A stretch of 64,000 nucleotides of DNA from positions 48,229 to 112,228 of the forward strand of contig JAUYNL010000060.1 of assembly GCA_030696085.1 (NCBI GenBank), written 5' to 3'. This DNA comes from Luteolibacter sp. (GTDB lineage Bacteria; Verrucomicrobiota; Verrucomicrobiia; Verrucomicrobiales; Akkermansiaceae). Shown piece after piece: positions 52,541 to 60,443 of the stretch (position 1 is its first letter; every line of letters starts with the position of its first letter). The position numbers were made by a program, and so were the translations under genes. Under the pieces are notes generated by a model. The model saw only the letters and a list, made by a program, of their open reading frames with translations, was not told the origin of the DNA and searched no databases.

Positions 52541-53368
52541 TCACAGGCAGATCCGCCGGAAGAGCACGTCGAGCGGCAGTTGCAGGCCGATGTAGAAATC
52601 CCCGAATTCGGCGTAGCGGGCGGACACCTCATCGAAGCGCATTTCATAAACAATGGATTTGATATCGATCGTATCCTTGGCCAGCAGGGTGACTCCCCAT
52701 TCGTATTCATCCAGGCCGGTGGAGCCGGTGATGAGCTGGAGGATGCGGCCCGAGTAGGTGCGGCCCACCCGCGCGTGGCCGGCCATCAGCTTGCGGCGCT
52801 GGTCGTAGTCGAGCGAATACCAGTTGTCATTTCCGCTGCGGCGCTTGGACATCGGATAGAAACAGATCACCGGCCAGTCCGGCAGCACCGGATAGAGCCG
52901 GTGCTTGAGGTAGTGCGCCATGCGTTCGTCGAATTCCTTGAGCGCCGCTTCATGTTCCGGGCTTCCTTCCGCGAGGTTCTTCTCGCCGGCGAGGGTCTCC
53001 GAGGCGTATTGCTCGCGGGTGGTGGTGTATTCCGAACTTTCGGTTTGGGATAGATAGGAATACGAGGGGCTCAGGATCTCAGGTCCCAGTGTGAGGGCGA
53101 GCTGCTTCTCGAAGGTGTTGGCCACCTGGAGATCGGGAGTCAGCAGCATGAAACCCAGATCCGCCTTCGGGCTGACCACCGAAAAGATCAGCAGGTGGGT
53201 GTCCGGGGTGGCGCGGATTTCCTGCACCAGCTCGGTCAGGCGGGTTTTCGCCTGGCGTTTTTCATCATCGCCGTAGAGCGCCCATTGCGCGTGATCGACG
53301 TGATAGAACAAGTGCATCACGTGCCATCCTTCCCTGGGCACGATCGGGGTGACTTGGTGGTTGGTCAT
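52541..53368 (-). CDS. hemQ: Coproheme decarboxylase HemQ (chlorite dismutase family)
   Basis: A 275-residue heme-linked enzyme that converts coproheme to heme b in the coproporphyrin-dependent pathway. Conserved pieces are SPKADLGFMLLTPDL, SYSYLSQTESSEY, ICFYPMSKRRSGNDNWYSLD and the proximal-His segment KLMAGHARVGRTYSG (His198). The distal Gln/Arg that marks true chlorite dismutases is not evident, so HemQ is preferred. Eight bases separate its start from the stop of the gene upstream. Confidence 0.9.
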   Translation of the reverse strand: MTNHQVTPIVPREGWHVMHLFYHVDHAQWALYGDDEKRQAKTRLTELVQEIRATPDTHLLIFSVVSPKADLGFMLLTPDLQVANTFEKQLALTLGPEILSPSYSYLSQTESSEYTTTREQYASETLAGEKNLAEGSPEHEAALKEFDERMAHYLKHRLYPVLPDWPVICFYPMSKRRSGNDNWYSLDYDQRRKLMAGHARVGRTYSGRILQLITGSTGLDEYEWGVTLLAKDTIDIKSIVYEMRFDEVSARYAEFGDFYIGLQLPLDVLFRRICL

Positions 53369-53376
53369 GATGGATT

Positions 53377-54486
53377 TCAGCGGCGGTCGGTGGAGATGTT
53401 CATTTCAAAAAGTCGCTTGAAGTCGCGGCTCGTCGTGTCTTCCGAGGCGGCCTCGAACACCTCGATGGTCCATGGCTTGCTCTCGCCGGTGCGATAGGCG
53501 GCATGCATTCCGGGGTCGTCGAAACCCGCGGTCGCGGCGATTTTCAGGCTGCCGGTCCCTCGGACCGCGCGGGTCACCGCATCGCCGATCACGATGCGTT
53601 CGTCATTACGGAACAGGACGCGGATGGCTCCCGATCCGCCGCCGATTTTAAGTTCAAGCACCGGCAGCAATTGGGTTCCGCGCCGGAAGGTATCGGGAGT
53701 GGGCCCCTCGGTGATCGGTGCGCGCCAATAGCTCACCGCTGAAGTGACCGTGAGCTTGCTCCCTTGGATAGGGAAGTCGTTCGCATTCGCGCGGACGGAC
53801 TCGGTGGGCAGGCGCTTGAGCGAAAATACCAGGGTGGCAAGCCCTCCCGCCGCCAGCAGCACCAGTAGCACGATCAAGCTGGTGCGCTCGGCTTTCGACA
53901 GGTTCCAGCGAGTGAGTGGCGAGAGTGGTGTGGTATCCTCGCGGGGGGGCGGCGAGAACTCGTCATCTTCCTTCGCCTCGGCGGCTGCCGGCTTCAGCGG
54001 TTCTATTGCGGGGGCTAGCGGCGTCCGCGCGACCGGCTCCTCCGCGTTTGTTTTGAGAAACTCCGCATCCGGGAGCTCATCGATTTCGGCTTCCTTGGGC
54101 ACGTCCTCCCAGTGTTCGAGTTCGTCGAATTCGCTCTCGGGTTTCTGGCTAGCCGGGACCGGAGAGTTGGTCTGGGGTTTATGACGGCTTTTGCTGATGT
54201 TCATCTGGATCCGCTCCCCGCCGGCGACCGGGGCGGTATGAAGCGGGGAGGGAGCTTCGCGGACTTTGGTCACCTGGCGCTCCCTCGGTGCCGGAATGTC
54301 ACCGGACGATGAACGGGTGCTTTCCGCAACCTCCGCACGGGATTCGGAGTCCTCCAGGTCCAAATCCTCCTCAAAGGACCACAGGTCCAGCTCCGTCGTG
54401 TCCTGGGTCAGATTGCCCAAGGACGGACGATGGCGCGGTGGCAGGGATGAACCACCGGATGAGGCTGGCGGGGGATCGGAAGACAT
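53377..54486 (-). CDS. Single-span membrane protein, unknown function
   Basis: A 369-residue protein in three parts: a long acidic, Ser/Pro-rich, probably disordered cytoplasmic region (about 1-235; ELDLWSFEEDLDLEDSES, ELEHWEDVPKEAEIDELPDA), one membrane helix (TSLIVLLVLLAAGGLATLVF, about 240-262) and a 105-residue extracytoplasmic beta-rich domain with no recognised family. The start MSSDPPPASSGGS at 54486 is chosen because the longer frame is antisense-like. It sits directly upstream of hemQ. Function unknown. Confidence 0.8.
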   Translation of the reverse strand: MSSDPPPASSGGSSLPPRHRPSLGNLTQDTTELDLWSFEEDLDLEDSESRAEVAESTRSSSGDIPAPRERQVTKVREAPSPLHTAPVAGGERIQMNISKSRHKPQTNSPVPASQKPESEFDELEHWEDVPKEAEIDELPDAEFLKTNAEEPVARTPLAPAIEPLKPAAAEAKEDDEFSPPPREDTTPLSPLTRWNLSKAERTSLIVLLVLLAAGGLATLVFSLKRLPTESVRANANDFPIQGSKLTVTSAVSYWRAPITEGPTPDTFRRGTQLLPVLELKIGGGSGAIRVLFRNDERIVIGDAVTRAVRGTGSLKIAATAGFDDPGMHAAYRTGESKPWTIEVFEAASEDTTSRDFKRLFEMNISTDRR

Positions 54487-54625
54487 GATGGAAAGTGCGG
54501 CGCTTCTTAGTGGCGGGAGAGGGATTTGGCCAGAGCGAATCACAAAAGGCAAGTTCGTGAAAAATCGGATTGCATCGGCTGCCCGCCGGAGGCATCCAAG
54601 ACCCACACCAATCCATCACAACACC

Positions 54626-54862
54626 ATGGCTGATCGCGAAGATAAAAATTCTGAAAACATTACCGGCAAATTCTATGTGGACAGTCAGTGCATCGACTGT
54701 GACCTCTGCCGCGAAACCGCGCCGGGCAACTTCGCCCGTTCCGAGGACGAGGGCTATTCCTATGTTTTCAAACAACCTGAAAACGACGAGGAAATCGCCC
54801 AATGCCGCGAAGCGATGGAAGGTTGCCCCGTCGAAGCCATTGGCGACGATGGCGACGAATAA
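54626..54862 (+). CDS. Small ferredoxin
   Basis: A 78-residue, acidic, single-cluster-type ferredoxin. CIDCDLC with a second Cys group (Cys60 in IAQC and Cys67 in EGCPVEAIG) gives the ligands of one [4Fe-4S] or [3Fe-4S] cluster. ATG 54626 gives MADREDKNSENITGKFYVD. Electron carrier; partner unknown. Its end overlaps the next gene by 14 bases. Confidence 0.92.
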   Translation: MADREDKNSENITGKFYVDSQCIDCDLCRETAPGNFARSEDEGYSYVFKQPENDEEIAQCREAMEGCPVEAIGDDGDE

Positions 54863-55253
54863 GCGCCAGAGCGCCGCTTCCAGCCGCAAACCGCGATCTG
54901 GCGGAGCCATTCGCGAGGAAATCCTGCGCGAGTGGCGCGGTGGAGACGAGGCTGCCGACCTCAACGCCGGCATCCACGCCGCGAATCAATTCATTGCCGC
55001 CATCCTGCGCTCCGCCGGGATGCAGGACGGCATCCAAGAGGACGAACTGCGCGCCGCATGGAAAGAGCTCGCCGGGGAATTCATCGCCCGCAACTCGCAA
55101 CCGGTCTCGGTGAAGGACGGCCACCTCGTGCTCCGCGTCACCCAGCCCGCCATGCGTTTCCACCTCGAGCAGATGAAACCCATGCTGCTGACCCGCATCC
55201 GCGAGCACCTTGGCGAAAACCGCATCCAATCCGTGAAATTCACGCTCGGCTAA
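54849..55253 (+). CDS. DUF721 protein (DciA-like)
   Basis: A 134-residue protein with a basic N-terminal tail and a KH-like core. The core segments ELRAAWKELAGEFIARNSQP, DGHLVLRVTQPAMRFHLEQM and LGENRIQSVKFTLG are typical of DUF721, whose DciA members load the replicative helicase DnaB. The start overlaps the ferredoxin gene by 14 bases. The helicase-loading role is from family knowledge, not shown here. Confidence 0.82.
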   Translation: MATNKRQSAASSRKPRSGGAIREEILREWRGGDEAADLNAGIHAANQFIAAILRSAGMQDGIQEDELRAAWKELAGEFIARNSQPVSVKDGHLVLRVTQPAMRFHLEQMKPMLLTRIREHLGENRIQSVKFTLG

Positions 55254-55295
55254 GCGCTTGGCACGATATTGGATACGCAGAGAACACTCCCCACC

Positions 55296-56351
55296 ATGTT
55301 TCGCAATCTCATCTTCGATTGGTCAGGCACCCTGGTGGACGATCTCGGTCCGGTGATCGAGGCAACCAACGTGGTGTTGGGGAAATACGACCTCGCGCCG
55401 CTCGACCGCGAGGCTTTCCGGCGGCGCTTCCGCCTCCCATACCGGGAGTTTTACGCCGATATCCTGCCGCAGGTGCCGCTGGAAGAACTCGAAGCGCATT
55501 TCCGCCCGGCCTTTGATGCCGCGCTCACTCCCGTCACCGTGCTGCCCCATGCCCGGGAGAAACTCGAATGGTGCGCGGCGCTGGGCATCCGGACCTTCGT
55601 GCTCACTTCCATGGATTCGCCCGCCTTCGAGCGCCAAATCGATAATTTCGGCTTCCGCGAGCTGTTTGAAGCCACCTATTCCGGCGTGCTCGACAAGCGC
55701 GAGGTGATTCACCGGATTCTCAAAACCCACGGCCTGGATCCGGCGGAAACCGCGTTTGTCGGAGACATGACCCACGATGTGGAAACCGCGCGCCACGGCG
55801 GTGTTTCCTCCATCGCCGTGCTCACCGGCTACAACCACCCGGAAATTCTCGCCCTCGTCCGCCCGGATCTCACCGTGCCGGATCTCGGCGTGCTGCGCGC
55901 CTTGCTTGATCGCCGCCATCGTCCGGCCATCCGTCCGGTCGCCACGGTCGGTGCGCTCATCCATGATGATATCGGCCGCCTGCTAATGATCCGCACCCAC
56001 AAGTGGAATCACCACTGGGGCATTCCCGGCGGAAAAATCGAACGGGGCGAAACATCCACCGAAGCACTGCGCCGCGAGTTGCGCGAGGAAACCGCGTTGG
56101 AAATCGAGGACATCCGCTTCGTCATGGCGCAGGACTGCATCGACTCGCCCGAATTCATGCGGCCGGAACATTTCATCCTGCTCAACTACGCGGCCCGCGC
56201 CCGCGGCACCGATGTCCGCCTCAACGAGGAGGCCGAGGAATTCCTCTGGCTGCCACCCGCGGACGCCCTCGCGCTCGAACTCAACCAGCCGACCCGAATT
56301 TTGTTAGAAGAATGCCTGACCCGCCAGCTGCTTCCCCATGCCCGCGCCTGA
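55296..56351 (+). CDS. HAD hydrolase-Nudix hydrolase fusion
   Basis: A 351-residue two-domain enzyme. Residues about 1-215 are a HAD domain: motif I FDWSGTLVDD (the second Asp is Ser), motif II VLTSMDS, motif III Lys near DKREVIHRIL and motif IV FVGDMTHDVETA. Residues about 220-345 are a Nudix domain with box GGKIERGETSTEALRRELRE followed by ETALEI. Both parts seem complete, so it could hydrolyse a phosphate and a nucleoside-diphosphate-linked compound in sequence. ATG 55296 is preferred over TTG 55269. It overlaps folB by 14 bases. Confidence 0.88.
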   Translation: MFRNLIFDWSGTLVDDLGPVIEATNVVLGKYDLAPLDREAFRRRFRLPYREFYADILPQVPLEELEAHFRPAFDAALTPVTVLPHAREKLEWCAALGIRTFVLTSMDSPAFERQIDNFGFRELFEATYSGVLDKREVIHRILKTHGLDPAETAFVGDMTHDVETARHGGVSSIAVLTGYNHPEILALVRPDLTVPDLGVLRALLDRRHRPAIRPVATVGALIHDDIGRLLMIRTHKWNHHWGIPGGKIERGETSTEALRRELREETALEIEDIRFVMAQDCIDSPEFMRPEHFILLNYAARARGTDVRLNEEAEEFLWLPPADALALELNQPTRILLEECLTRQLLPHARA

Positions 56352-56694
56352 CACCATCGAAATCCGCCGCCTGCGCGTGCTGGCCCACATCGGCGTGCCG
56401 GATGCCGAGCGCATCGAGCCGCAAACCCTGCTGATCACCGTGCGCATGGTGCCCGGCCAGGGTTTCTCCGGCTTGGCCGACGACATCACACGCACCATCG
56501 ACTACCAAGCCGTCGCGCTGGAGATCCAGGCCCTCGCCGCCGCACGTCCACGCCGGCTGATCGAGACGCTTGCGGTGGAGACCGCGGACCGGTTGTTAGG
56601 CGCACATCCCTTGCGGAGCGTCGCCGTGACGATTGAGAAACACATCCTGCCGGACACCGAGTGTGTGGCCGTGCATCTCGAACGGAGCCGCTGA
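56338..56694 (+). CDS. folB: Dihydroneopterin aldolase
   Basis: A 118-residue folate-biosynthesis enzyme. RRLRVLAHIGVPDAERIEPQ holds the family Gly-Val/Ile start, TIDYQAVALEIQAL and LIETLAVETADRLL (with the conserved Glu) and VTIEKHILPDTE follow. It converts dihydroneopterin to hydroxymethyl-dihydropterin. Its start lies within the end of the HAD-Nudix gene, which raises the possibility that the Nudix domain removes pyrophosphate from dihydroneopterin triphosphate in the same pathway. Confidence 0.92.
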   Translation: MPAPDTIEIRRLRVLAHIGVPDAERIEPQTLLITVRMVPGQGFSGLADDITRTIDYQAVALEIQALAAARPRRLIETLAVETADRLLGAHPLRSVAVTIEKHILPDTECVAVHLERSR

Positions 56695-56750
56695 GGCCGC
56701 CACGCAAGCGCGGGCTTGCCCCGGCGCGGGGCGGCGCTAGCGTTCTGGAA

Positions 56751-58301
56751 ATGAGTCGTAGATCCAGAAGAGGTCGGCGGAAAACGGGCGGTGGCGGCTG
56801 GCTGGCCAAGGCGGCGCTCAGCCTGATCGTGCTGGGCCTGCTGGCGGCCGGGGTTCTGTATGCCACGGTGCGCGGCTATTTGCACAGTGATGCGTTCCGG
56901 CGCTTGTTGTCTGGAAAAGTCAGCGCGGCCGCGGGAGTGAGCGGGGAGTTCACCCCCTTCCGCTGGGACGGCCTGGCCGTGGATACGGCCGCATTCGAAG
57001 CTGATGGAGAGGGAATGATCCGGAAATTGCGGCTCGACGGCTTGCACACCGAGGTGGGGGTGGGCGGCCTGCGGCGCGGCGTGTGGGAGCTCCGTGATGC
57101 GCGCGTGCGGCGGCTGGATGTCACCGTGGATGCGAGAAAACGCGAGGCCCGGCTCGTGCCGCCACTGGTGAAGGAAAGCCCATCGTTGGTGAAACCGAGC
57201 CCGCCGCCGGGAAGTCGCAATGCGAACACACCAGGCTGGATTCCCAGGGAAGTGGCATTGCAGGCACTTGATCTGCGCCAGGTGAGTTTGAATGCGGTCC
57301 TGGACCAGGGCATGATGACGGCTTCCGGCATGCGCGTGGCGGTGGAATCCGCCGGAGGAAAGCGCGCCTATCGAATCGAAATCACTGATGGCGGCATCCA
57401 GCTCCCGTTCCGCAAGCTGCCCTTGCTCCGCCTGGACCACGCCCGCCTGCGCTACCAGGATGGCTCGGTTTTTCTGACCAGCGCGGCGGCATCGGCCTGG
57501 AGTGAGGGCCGCATCGATGCCACTGGCGAGTGGGATGGTGGGCTGCGCCGGTTTTTCATCGAAGGAAATGTTTCCGGGCTGAAATGCGAGGAGCTTCTCA
57601 GCGAGAATTGGGCGAAACGCGTCATCGGCGAGCTGGGTTCCGATTTTTCCATCAACAATCACGCCGGAGAGACCGCCGCCCGCGGACGGGTGACCTTGCG
57701 CAATGGTACGCTCACAGCGCTGCCTGTGCTCGATGCCCTTGCCGCCTACGCCGACACCCGGCGCTTCCGAATGTTGGCGCTTAGCGAAGCCCATGCCGTT
57801 TGGAGTTGGAGAAAAAACCTCATCGATCTCAATGAAATCGTGCTCGCCAGCGAGGGTTTGGCGCGCCTGGAGGGGCGCTTGTCCATTCGTGGGCGCGAGC
57901 TTGACGGTTTGTTCCGCCTCGGATTGGCACCCGGCTCCCTCGCGCGGATACCAGGTGCGGAAACCCATGTGTTCAGTCCGGGAGCCATGGGCATGATGTG
58001 GACGCCCCTGCGGATTACCGGCACCTTCGATGACCCGAAAGAGGATCTCACGGATCGGCTGATTCTCGCCGCAGGTCTCAGAATGTTGGAGACACTGCCT
58101 GAAACCGGCGAAAAGGTGCTCAAATTCACCCACTCGGTCTTGGGCGGGGATTCTTCCAAAACGCTGGGAAAAGGCGTGAAAATCATCGAGGAGGGCAGCA
58201 AGACCGTGCGCGAAGTTAGCGGAATTCTTGATGGGATTCTTGGCGGCGGCAGGCAACGGGAAGTGGAGCCCGCGCCGGAGTCCGAGGATGGCCAACCGTG
58301 A
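56751..58301 (+). CDS. AsmA-like large periplasmic protein with N-terminal membrane anchor
   Basis: A 516-residue protein: a basic N-terminus (RRSRRGRRK), one membrane helix (AKAALSLIVLGLLAAGVLYA) and a long periplasmic part of repeated beta segments (EFTPFRWDGLAVDTAAFEAD, VTLRNGTLTALPVLDALAAY, GMMWTPLRITGTFDDPKEDL), resembling AsmA/YhdP-type proteins that handle lipid transfer to the outer membrane. ATG 56751 gives the start MSRRSRRGRRK. No recognised enzymatic site. Confidence in the exact family is moderate. Confidence 0.75.
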   Translation: MSRRSRRGRRKTGGGGWLAKAALSLIVLGLLAAGVLYATVRGYLHSDAFRRLLSGKVSAAAGVSGEFTPFRWDGLAVDTAAFEADGEGMIRKLRLDGLHTEVGVGGLRRGVWELRDARVRRLDVTVDARKREARLVPPLVKESPSLVKPSPPPGSRNANTPGWIPREVALQALDLRQVSLNAVLDQGMMTASGMRVAVESAGGKRAYRIEITDGGIQLPFRKLPLLRLDHARLRYQDGSVFLTSAAASAWSEGRIDATGEWDGGLRRFFIEGNVSGLKCEELLSENWAKRVIGELGSDFSINNHAGETAARGRVTLRNGTLTALPVLDALAAYADTRRFRMLALSEAHAVWSWRKNLIDLNEIVLASEGLARLEGRLSIRGRELDGLFRLGLAPGSLARIPGAETHVFSPGAMGMMWTPLRITGTFDDPKEDLTDRLILAAGLRMLETLPETGEKVLKFTHSVLGGDSSKTLGKGVKIIEEGSKTVREVSGILDGILGGGRQREVEPAPESEDGQP

Positions 58302-58501
58302 AATCCGGAAAATCCCCACCGTCTCGATGGTGAAGGTATGTCCTTTTGATCAATCGTATTTTCTTCTTCCGAGTCTTATGCCGATATTGTCACATCCCGG
58401 GCGTGGCTGAAAGCGGTCAGGCAATCTCTCGTTTCCCTGCGGTGATTTCGTGTTGGTGCGGTGGCTTCGCCCTACTTCCACAGACTGACATTCCCTTGAT
58501 T

Positions 58502-59176
58502 GTGATAACCCCTCGCAAATGGTCTCCCAGAGGCGGCAAAAGCGCGTTCACCCTGATTGAAATGGTCACGGTCATCGCCGTGATCGTCACCCTGCTGGTG
58601 GCCGGCGTGTCGCTGCTTGGGGGCACGGGAGCGCAAGCCCGCAGGGCAGGGGTGGACTTGCTCGTCGGCATGGTTGAACAAGCCCGCACCGCCGCCATCA
58701 CCTCGCGCTCTTATGTGGTGCTGGCGGTCGCCGAGCCAAACGACCTGCCTGCCGGCGACACCCGTGTGCGGCTCGGATTGTTCATGGTGGAGCCGGACAA
58801 GTGGCCCGATGATCCTTCCACGGGGATCGTCAGCGCGGCCTTGATGAGCCGTTGGCGGGTCTTCGAAAACGGGGTGATCCTGATCCCCGGGCAGGTGTAC
58901 GGCCTGGACAATCCAATGGATGGCGGCGGCGAGTTGACGCTCGCATACGGCAGTGGCTCCAAGGCCCGGACCGTGAAGGTCAATGCGCTGGTCTTCAACC
59001 CCCGGGGCGGTCTGCATCATCCGGTGGGATCCTCGCCGCTGGGCATGCGTGTCGCGGAGGGCGGCTATCGCGCGGGCGTGCCCAAGCCCAACATCCGCAG
59101 CGACTCCAATGCCATTTCGGAAAATCGTTTGAAAATCGGCCGTGTCACCGCGCGCGCCTATCGGACCGACGGATGA
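58502..59176 (+). CDS. Verru_Chthon cassette protein D (pseudopilin-like)
   Basis: A 224-residue type IV prepilin-like protein with the cleavage signature KSAFTLIEMVTVIAVIVTLL and one N-terminal membrane helix. GTG 58502 gives VITPRKWSPRGGKSAF; TTG 58496 is equally possible and upstream codons are not protein-like. The C-terminal domain is a beta-rich pseudopilin body (RVRLGLFMVEPDKWP, VNALVFNPRGGLHHP). It is the first of four overlapping genes matching the D-B-C-A cassette known from verrucomicrobial genomes; their joint function is unknown, probably secretion or surface fibre assembly. Confidence 0.85.
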   Translation: MITPRKWSPRGGKSAFTLIEMVTVIAVIVTLLVAGVSLLGGTGAQARRAGVDLLVGMVEQARTAAITSRSYVVLAVAEPNDLPAGDTRVRLGLFMVEPDKWPDDPSTGIVSAALMSRWRVFENGVILIPGQVYGLDNPMDGGGELTLAYGSGSKARTVKVNALVFNPRGGLHHPVGSSPLGMRVAEGGYRAGVPKPNIRSDSNAISENRLKIGRVTARAYRTDG

Positions 59177-59685
59177 ATCACCCCGCGCGCCATCCCCATT
59201 GCTGTTGTGGAGCCACCTTGATCGAGGCGGTCATCGCCGTGGGCGTGCTGGCCGTGGTCGTGCCCCTCGTTTTCGGAACCTTGGCCGAAGCCGGAAAAAG
59301 CGGCCTCGCCTCCGAGGCGGAAACCCGCAGCACCTGGATGATCCCCGCCTGTATGGAGGAAATCCAAGCCTCGCGCGACGGGCGGCCCCAGTATTTCACC
59401 GCCACGGCCAGCGGACAGGCGTTTCCGCCCGCTGGCGATGTCTGGGCGCTCGCCTTTTCCCCGGAGGGCAAGCCCGTCGGCAGGCTTTCCAAAGCCCTCA
59501 GCAACAAGGGCCTCAAGGAACTCGACGGTAAACCCGTCCGTTACATCGCACTTCTCAGCGCCACCACCCAGGCCGCGGCTTCCGGAACCACTCCGCTGAT
59601 GAAAACCCGCATCTCCATCGAATATCCGGCGGCGGCTCCCACCGCAAAACGCGCCAAACTCGATTTCCACACCTGCATTCCATGA
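59173..59685 (+). CDS. Verru_Chthon cassette protein B (prepilin-like)
   Basis: A 170-residue prepilin-like protein: MNHPARHPHCCCGATLIEAV holds a variant cleavage site (GATLIE) and a Cys cluster just ahead of it, followed by one helix (IAVGVLAVVVPLVFGTLAEA). Start overlaps the previous stop (ATGA). The Cys-Cys-Cys before the cleavage site is unusual; it would be removed with the leader peptide. Confidence 0.85.
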   Translation: MNHPARHPHCCCGATLIEAVIAVGVLAVVVPLVFGTLAEAGKSGLASEAETRSTWMIPACMEEIQASRDGRPQYFTATASGQAFPPAGDVWALAFSPEGKPVGRLSKALSNKGLKELDGKPVRYIALLSATTQAAASGTTPLMKTRISIEYPAAAPTAKRAKLDFHTCIP

Positions 59686-60443
59686 CCCGCACCACTGGAA
59701 ATCCCCGTGGCTTCACGTTGATCGAGTTGCTGAGCGCGATGACGATCGGCACGATCATCCTGTTGGCGGCCGCTTCCCTGTTAGGAAGCTCCGGCGATGG
59801 CTACGAGCGTGTTGGCGGCAGCATGGCCGCGGAACGCGAGGCGCGGGCCATCATCACCCAGCTCCGCGCGGATCTCGCCACCGCCCGCTTTCACAAGGAC
59901 GGCATCATTCAATCCTCCTCGAAATCATGGCCGGACGACCGCCTCGCTTTCCTCGGCCTGCAACCCGCCCAGGCACAATCGGAGGACGGCCTGCTGGGAG
60001 ATCTCTGCGCGGTGAACTATTACATCAAGGACCTCCCCATCGGCGGCAAGACCGTGCGCTGCCTCATGCGCGGCTTCCGCGAGAGCGCCGATACCTTCGC
60101 TGCTCTCCAAAACGGCAAGCTCTCCCTGCTTTTCTCCCCGCAGGGCAACATTGACGAACCTGTCGCCTTCGGAGTCGTTTCCTTCCAGGCCCGTCCGAAA
60201 TCCCGCGATGCGGCGGGGGGCTGGATCGATTGGGTCAAAAATGACAGCACGGGTCCCGAAGCCTTCGACGTCCGCCTCGTCATCGCCCGCCGGGACCTTG
60301 CCGGAAGACTCAGACAAGCGGCCGATTGGGATGGTGGCGGAACTGCCGGCAGCCAACTCGGCCAGCCATCGGAAGCGCGCCGCAATCCGAACCTCGAGGT
60401 GTATGAAACCCGGATCCGCTTTGGAGATCATGACACACCATAA
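59682..60443 (+). CDS. Verru_Chthon cassette protein C (prepilin-like)
   Basis: A 253-residue prepilin-like protein with the signature NPRGFTLIELLSAMTIGTII. The remaining part includes FHKDGIIQSSSKSWPDDRLA and a Cys pair region (GDLCAVNYYIKDLPIGG, VRCLMRGFRE) typical of the family. The start overlaps the previous stop (ATGA), and the end overlaps the next gene by 14 bases, so the four genes are translated as a unit. Confidence 0.87.
   Translation: MTRTTGNPRGFTLIELLSAMTIGTIILLAAASLLGSSGDGYERVGGSMAAEREARAIITQLRADLATARFHKDGIIQSSSKSWPDDRLAFLGLQPAQAQSEDGLLGDLCAVNYYIKDLPIGGKTVRCLMRGFRESADTFAALQNGKLSLLFSPQGNIDEPVAFGVVSFQARPKSRDAAGGWIDWVKNDSTGPEAFDVRLVIARRDLAGRLRQAADWDGGGTAGSQLGQPSEARRNPNLEVYETRIRFGDHDTP

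Noticed and set aside
56502..58319. 605-codon leftward open frame
   Set aside because: Antisense to the AsmA-like gene and folB; His/Gln/Arg/Pro-rich shadow without motifs.
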